The position numbers were made by a program, and so were the translations under genes. Below are positions 60,082-64,000 of a DNA stretch of 64,000 nt, piece by piece; the first letter of the stretch is position 1, and every line of letters begins with the position of its first letter. The notes under the pieces were generated by a model. The model was given only the letters and a program-made list of their open reading frames with translations, ran no database searches and was not told where the DNA came from. Location: positions 28,338 to 92,337 of the forward strand of contig JAISUR010000039.1 of the NCBI GenBank assembly GCA_031271975.1. The letters are read 5' to 3'. The stretch is from Propionibacteriaceae bacterium. GTDB lineage: Bacteria > Actinomycetota > Actinomycetes > Propionibacteriales > Propionibacteriaceae.

Positions 60082-60252
60082 TCAGCGGGTCTCGCGGTGC
60101 GCCTGGTGCTGCTTGCAGCGCGGGCAGTACTTCTTCAACTCGAGCCGATCGGGATCGTTGCGGCGGTTCTTCTTCGTGATGTAGTTGCGTTCCTTGCAGA
60201 CAGTGCAAGCCAAAGTGATCTTCGGCCGAATGTCGGCTTGCTTCTTAGCCAT
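60082..60252 (-). CDS. rpmG: Ribosomal protein L33, zinc type
   Basis: A 56-residue protein: [34 protein letters not shown] N-terminal half with CTVC and the C-terminal YCPRC, so all four zinc cysteines are present (C+ form). ATG 60252 is chosen as the normal start. It follows the tRNA-Met/tRNA-Thr genes on the same strand. In most actinobacteria this gene is directly before hadA; here the arabinose locus lies between them. Confidence 0.96.
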   Translation of the reverse strand: MAKKQADIRPKITLACTVCKERNYITKKNRRNDPDRLELKKYCPRCKQHQAHRETR

Positions 60253-60340
60253 CCAAGTAACCCTCTCGTCTGTCACTTTCGCAGCGGAGGCGGGACTTGA
60301 CGCTCTAGCCCTCTCGGGTCCAGCGTTCCCCGCTCCTTCG

Positions 60341-60413
60341 TAGCGGGGACGGGACTTGAACCCGTGACACAGCGATTATGAGCCGCTTGCTCTACCGCCT
60401 GAGCTACCCCGCC
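60341..60413 (-). tRNA. tRNA-Met (CAT)
   Basis: A 73-nt cloverleaf: acceptor GGCGGGG with CCCCGCT, anticodon arm AGCGGCTCATAATCGCT with anticodon CAT, T-arm ACGGGTTCAAGTCCCGT. The D-loop (AGCTCAGGCGGTAGAGC) and the first pair (G-T wobble) fit an elongator tRNA; an initiator would have a mismatched 1:72 pair. CCA is not encoded. Confidence 0.95.
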
Positions 60414-60426
60414 TTGGCTGATGCCG

Positions 60427-60499
60427 AGCCCCCATGCGGAATCGAACCGCAGACCTTCTCCTTACCATGGAGACGCTCTGCCGACTGAGCTATAGGGGC
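60427..60499 (-). tRNA. tRNA-Thr (GGT)
   Basis: A 73-nt cloverleaf: acceptor GCCCCTA with TGGGGGC, D-arm AGCTCAGTCGGCAGAGC, anticodon arm TCTCCATGGTAAGGAGA with anticodon GGT, T-arm TGCGGTTCGATTCCGCA. It is 13 bases upstream of tRNA-Met on the same strand. Confidence 0.95.
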
Positions 60500-60611
60500 C
60501 TAGTCGAACCTCGCAAACTTTACCCGAGGGATGCCGGTTCGCCCAAATCTGGCCGGGGCTTTGTGCGGCGAACGGCAGCGAATGGCCAACGCGCGCCCCT
60601 ACGCTGGGGGC

Positions 60612-61994
60612 ATGGAGTATCGCATCGAACACGACACCATGGGCGAGGTGCGCGTCCCAGCCGACGCGCTGTATGCCGCGCAGACGCAGCGCGCGGTGGA
60701 GAATTTCCCCATCTCGGGACGGACGCTGTCGCCACACCACATCGCGGCTTTGGGCCAGATCAAGCGGGCTGCGGCCCTGGCCAATGCTGAACTGGGCGTG
60801 ATCACGCCGGAAGTCTCAGCGGCGATTGTCGCCGCGGCGGACGAAGTGATCGCCGGGCAGCACGACGGCCAGTTTCCGATTGACGTCTTCCAGACGGGTT
60901 CGGGAACGTCGTCGAACATGAACACGAACGAGGTGATAGCCACGCTGGCGTCACGCCGTCTCGGCGCCCCAGTGCACCCGAACGACCACGTGAACGCATC
61001 CCAGTCGTCGAATGACGTGTTTCCGTCGTCCATCCACATCGCCGCGGCGCAGGCCCTGGATGCCGAGTTGTTCCCTGGTCTGGAACGGTTGGCCGCATCG
61101 CTGGCCGCCAAGGCCGAGGCCTTCGCGGATGTGGTGAAGTCCGGGCGCACACACCTGATGGACGCCACGCCGATCACGTTGGGCCAGGAGTTCTCCGGCT
61201 ACGCGACACAGGTGCGCTACGGCGTCGACCGGGTGAAAGGAGCGCTGCCCAGGCTGCTGGAGTTGCCACTGGGCGGCACGGCGGTCGGCACCGGGATCAA
61301 CACTCCCCCGGGCTTCTCCGCGCGCGTAATTGAATTGGTGTCCGAGCACACCGGCGTGCCTTTCGTTGAGGCGGCGAACCATTTCGAGGCGCAGGCCGCC
61401 CAGGATTCACTGGTGGAGCTGTCCGGGGCGTTGCGGACTGTCGCCGTGAGCTTGGTCAAGATCGCCAACGACCTGCGCTGGATGGGGTCCGGGCCGCGCA
61501 CCGGCATCGGGGAGATCGCACTGCCGGACCTGCAACCCGGATCGTCGATCATGCCGGGGAAGGTAAACCCGGTGCTGCCGGAGGCGACGGTGATGGTGGC
61601 CGCGCAAGTGATCGGCAACGACGCCGCGTTGGCTTTCGCCGGAGCGCAAGGCAATTTCGACCTGCTGGTGATGCTGCCGGTCATGGCCCGCAACGTGCTG
61701 GAGTCCATAACGCTGTTGGGCAACGTGTCGCGCCTGTTGGCCGAGCGCTGCGTGGACGGCCTGACGGCAAACGTGGAGCGCTGCCGGCAACTGGCCGAGT
61801 CGTCCCCGTCCATCGTGACACCGCTGAACCGCGTCATCGGCTACGAGGCGGCCGCCAAGATCGCCAAGCACTCCGTGAAGGCCAACCTGACCGTGGCGGA
61901 CGCCGCCCGCGACCTGGGCTATGTCGCCAGCGGCGCGATAACAGAAGAGCAGTTGACCGCCGCGTTGGATGTGACGAGGATGACCGGGCGCTGA
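60612..61994 (+). CDS. fumC: Class II fumarate hydratase
   Basis: A 460-residue fumarase of the TCA cycle. The C-terminal signature [15 protein letters not shown] is near residue 315 (the catalytic Ser), with [10 protein letters not shown] near residue 105 and [17 protein letters not shown] near residue 205. No iron-sulfur cluster is required. The ATG 60612 lies six bases after TACGCT (60600-60605), without a ribosome site. It stands between the tRNA-Thr promoter region and a convergent aminotransferase. Confidence 0.97.
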   Translation: MEYRIEHDTMGEVRVPADALYAAQTQRAVENFPISGRTLSPHHIAALGQIKRAAALANAELGVITPEVSAAIVAAADEVIAGQHDGQFPIDVFQTGSGTSSNMNTNEVIATLASRRLGAPVHPNDHVNASQSSNDVFPSSIHIAAAQALDAELFPGLERLAASLAAKAEAFADVVKSGRTHLMDATPITLGQEFSGYATQVRYGVDRVKGALPRLLELPLGGTAVGTGINTPPGFSARVIELVSEHTGVPFVEAANHFEAQAAQDSLVELSGALRTVAVSLVKIANDLRWMGSGPRTGIGEIALPDLQPGSSIMPGKVNPVLPEATVMVAAQVIGNDAALAFAGAQGNFDLLVMLPVMARNVLESITLLGNVSRLLAERCVDGLTANVERCRQLAESSPSIVTPLNRVIGYEAAAKIAKHSVKANLTVADAARDLGYVASGAITEEQLTAALDVTRMTGR

Positions 61995-62039
61995 GCGCAG
62001 GAAAGCGCAAAGCACGCCCCGTGCCGCGTGGCACCGACG

Positions 62040-63197
62040 TCAGCGCAACAACTCGGCCAGGATCTTGACCCCTGCGTCTATTTGCTCGGGCGACACCGTC
62101 ACGAATGACAGGCGTAGCGAGTTCTTCGGCGGATCGACTGCATAGAAGGCCTCACCCGGCACGAAGGCCACGCCGGCCTTTACCGCGGTGTCGAGCAGCG
62201 CGCCGGTGTCGGTGCCCTCCGGCAGGGTGACCCAGAAGAACATGCCGCCTGCGGGGGTTTCCCACACGGCGTCTGCGGGCATGTATTTCTTCAGGGCAGC
62301 GTCCATGGCGTCGCGGTGCACCTTGTAGCGGGCGCGAACCTTGTCCAAGTGCGTGGTAAGGAAGCCGTCCTTCACCACTTCGTACACGATGAGCTGAATC
62401 AGGTTCGCGGTGTGCACATCCACGGCGGATTTCAGGTTCAGGAAGTCGCCGTAGATCTTCTTGGGTAGGGCCACGTAGCCGATGCGCATGCCCGGGGAGA
62501 GCACTTTGGAGAACGATCCGCCGTAGATGGTGTTCTCCGGGTCGAAGCTGGCCAGCGGCGCCGGGGGCTCGCCATCGTAGTAAAGCTCGCCATAGGGGTT
62601 GTCCTCGAACAGGGGCAGGCCCAGCTCGTGGGCCGTCTCGGAAATGGCTTGCCGGCGTTGGGCGGAGATCATGCGCCCGGCGGGATTCTGGAATGTGGGG
62701 ATGATGTAAGCGAACCGGGCATCCCGCACCCGGCGCAGTTCGGCGGGGATTGGGCCGTCTTCATCGCAGGGCATGTCCACGAACGTGCAGCCCGACGGCC
62801 GGAAGGTTGAAATCGCGGCCAAGTACGTAGGCGTTTCGATGGCCAGCTTGGCGCCGTCTTCGAGCAAAATGCCTGACGCCAGAGAGATGGCTTGCTGGGA
62901 ACCGTTTGTGATCAAGATCTGGTCGGGCGGGTAGTCAGCGCCCTTGGCGGCCAGATCGGCGCTGACCCATTCGCGCAAGGGCTGGTAGCCATCGGAGACA
63001 CCGTATTGCAGAGCCGTCGCCGAGTGATCCGTGAGCACGCGATCTACAGCTGCCTTGATTTCGTCCACGGGGAACGACTCCGGCGCGGGCATGCCGCCCG
63101 CCAGCGAGATCAAGCCTGGCGTTGCGGCCATTTTGAGAATCTTGCGCGTCATCGCCTGCTCCATAAGCCCGGCGTGCGCGTTCGGTGTCCAGCTCAT
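62040..63197 (-). CDS. PLP-dependent aminotransferase (LysN/MocR-like fold type I)
   Basis: A 385-residue enzyme: ISLAGGMPAPESFPVDEI near residue 27, GSQQAISLASGILLEDG near residue 98, PTFQNPAGRMISAQRR near residue 175 and the PLP lysine in YGGSFSKVLSPGMRIGY near residue 233. This is the aminotransferase domain without the N-terminal winged helix of MocR regulators, so it is an enzyme, probably a 2-aminoadipate or branched/aromatic amino-acid transaminase. The start is ATG 63197. Confidence 0.93.
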   Translation of the reverse strand: MSWTPNAHAGLMEQAMTRKILKMAATPGLISLAGGMPAPESFPVDEIKAAVDRVLTDHSATALQYGVSDGYQPLREWVSADLAAKGADYPPDQILITNGSQQAISLASGILLEDGAKLAIETPTYLAAISTFRPSGCTFVDMPCDEDGPIPAELRRVRDARFAYIIPTFQNPAGRMISAQRRQAISETAHELGLPLFEDNPYGELYYDGEPPAPLASFDPENTIYGGSFSKVLSPGMRIGYVALPKKIYGDFLNLKSAVDVHTANLIQLIVYEVVKDGFLTTHLDKVRARYKVHRDAMDAALKKYMPADAVWETPAGGMFFWVTLPEGTDTGALLDTAVKAGVAFVPGEAFYAVDPPKNSLRLSFVTVSPEQIDAGVKILAELLR

Positions 63198-63222
63198 TTT
63201 TCCTCCAGGCCGATCCTAAGCC

Positions 63223-63264
63223 ATGCGCGGCCCGTTCGATGATGCCGCCCATGGCTGGGAATGA
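63223..63264 (+). pseudogene. Possible antitoxin C-terminal remnant
   Basis: A 13-residue frame (MRGPFDDAAHGWE) ends in a TGA that overlaps the ATG of the PIN remnant (ATGA), the usual junction of an antitoxin and a PIN toxin. Nothing is left of an N-terminal DNA-binding part. Too short to be certain. Confidence 0.3.
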
Positions 63265-63383
63265 GGTACCTGCTGGACACCCACGCTGTACTGTGGCTGA
63301 TCGGCGAACCAGAACGCCTTCCCGCGCCGTTGTTGGAAGAACTGGCACGCTCCCTCGCTCGCGCCACAGGCGAGCCGAACTAA
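63261..63383 (+). pseudogene. Truncated PIN-domain toxin
   Basis: A 40-residue frame: MRYLLDTHAVLWLIGEPERL then LPAPLLEELARSLARATGEPN and a stop. The first 20 residues match the N-terminus of PIN toxins of the YLLDTHVLLW type, including the first catalytic Asp. The remaining two-thirds of the domain, with the other acidic residues, are absent. It is a remnant in the 321-base gap between the aminotransferase and the last gene. Confidence 0.6.
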
Positions 63384-63518
63384 GGCAGGCTTGGTTGTCG
63401 TAGGAGTTCCAGGTGAAGTCGCTGCCAACGGCCACCCCCTTCCTGCAGGGGACGGGGCACAAGGCTCCACCTTCCCGGTTCCCCAGCGCGGGCGATCCGC
63501 ACCGGCTAGGCTGAAAGG

Positions 63519-64000
63519 ATGGGGGATGGGGAAAGCACTAGTTTCTTGGATGCGGTGCGCGTCGAGCCGCTGCCGTCCAGGCTGCAGTGGGGCCGGGTGG
63601 ACTGGGTGGTGCTCGCCACTATCCCGGTGATCTTCGTGTCGTTTTACGCGACACAGGCCCTGGGCCTGGACGCCTGGGCGCACGGGCTGGCCGATTCGGC
63701 GCTGCGCGTGGCGCTCTTCGCGGTGCTGGTGTGGTGCTACCGCGAGTTGCTGGCGCGGCATTGGCGGGGTTTCCGGCGGGCGTTCTGGCGTTCGGCTGGC
63801 CTGGTGCTCGCGGCGGCGGTGCTGATGCAGGTGATCATCACGGGCGTGCGCCTGCTGATGGGGCCGCTCGCGAAGGGCGAAAACCTGGTGGACGATGCGA
63901 TGCGCATCGACGTCACCACGCTGGACCGGGCAGGGGTGTTCGTGCTGCTCCTCATCTCGCTGGGCCCGGTGGCGATGGCCCTAATCGAGGACACGGTGTT
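63519..64000 (+). CDS. Membrane protein, possible CPBP intramembrane protease (partial)
   Basis: The frame from ATG 63519 stays open to the end of the window (160 codons). It has a short soluble start, then hydrophobic segments at about residues 30-48, 60-80, 90-112 and 140-155. The visible end, LISLGPVAMALIEDTV, recalls the region before the EExxxR motif of CPBP (CAAX) proteases, but the active-site residues lie outside. TAGGCT (63507-63512) is six bases before the ATG (leaderless style). The family is a guess. Confidence 0.6.
   Translation, partial: MGDGESTSFLDAVRVEPLPSRLQWGRVDWVVLATIPVIFVSFYATQALGLDAWAHGLADSALRVALFAVLVWCYRELLARHWRGFRRAFWRSAGLVLAAAVLMQVIITGVRLLMGPLAKGENLVDDAMRIDVTTLDRAGVFVLLLISLGPVAMALIEDTV

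Overview
The window is GC-rich actinobacterial DNA. Three things place it: a mycothiol S-conjugate amidase (Mca), the gene run tRNA-Trp/secE/nusG/rplK/rplA beside hadA/hadB/murB and rpmG/tRNA-Met/tRNA-Thr, and many start codons that sit 6-7 bases after a TAnnnT hexamer with no Shine-Dalgarno site (leaderless style). Mycothiol argues against Bifidobacterium, although the sugar locus at 41.4-59.7 kb is of bifidobacterial type. No rRNA, prophage, insertion sequence or CRISPR array was seen. No species is assigned.

Layout. 0-8.3 kb (minus strand): the start of a membrane protein, an EamA transporter, transketolase, a cytoplasmic type I pullulanase, then a four-gene operon encoding a YbaB-like protein, a small helical protein, a WXG-type protein and a lipoprotein, probably linked to type VII secretion. 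8.6-16.9 kb: a multidrug ABC exporter whose ribosome-binding site lies in a hairpin, a DinB-like protein, YchF, an acetyl-xylan esterase-type hydrolase, a DUF2089 regulator with a partner protein, an AI-2E-type permease, uracil-DNA glycosylase and an SRPBCC protein. 17-31 kb: xseAB, ispH, rmuC, ilvA, greA, mca, a lipoprotein, a Nudix hydrolase, a Bax-inhibitor-1 protein, NAD synthetase and RecQ. Two copies of an unrecognised, structured, terminator-ended intergenic element lie at 17.2-17.55 kb and 24.0-24.36 kb, with a third, broken 3' end at about 17.1 kb.

31-36 kb: an AGCS amino-acid symporter divergent from a GntR/UTRA regulator, a vapBC-like toxin-antitoxin pair with a large operator over its start codon, arrays of palindromic repeats and an MFS transporter. 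35.5-41.3 kb: the rplA-rplK-nusG-secE-tRNA-Trp block, an aminotransferase, murB and the hadA/hadB-like pair.

41.4-59.7 kb: a complete locus for beta-L-arabino-oligosaccharides of hydroxyproline-rich plant glycoproteins, comparable in content to the hyp locus of Bifidobacterium longum. It holds a cytoplasmic GH127 arabinofuranosidase, two permeases and a binding protein (no ATPase), a LacI regulator, a 1980-residue secreted GH43 protein and a 1979-residue secreted GH121-type protein. The inferred route is extracellular trimming by GH43 and GH121, import of the released disaccharide by the ABC system, and intracellular cleavage by GH127. A shared 13-base operator connects the two transcription units. 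The locus interrupts what is usually one block, between rpmG and hadA.

60-64 kb: rpmG, tRNA-Met, tRNA-Thr, fumC, a MocR/LysN-type aminotransferase, remnants of a toxin-antitoxin pair, and the start of a membrane protein that runs off the window.
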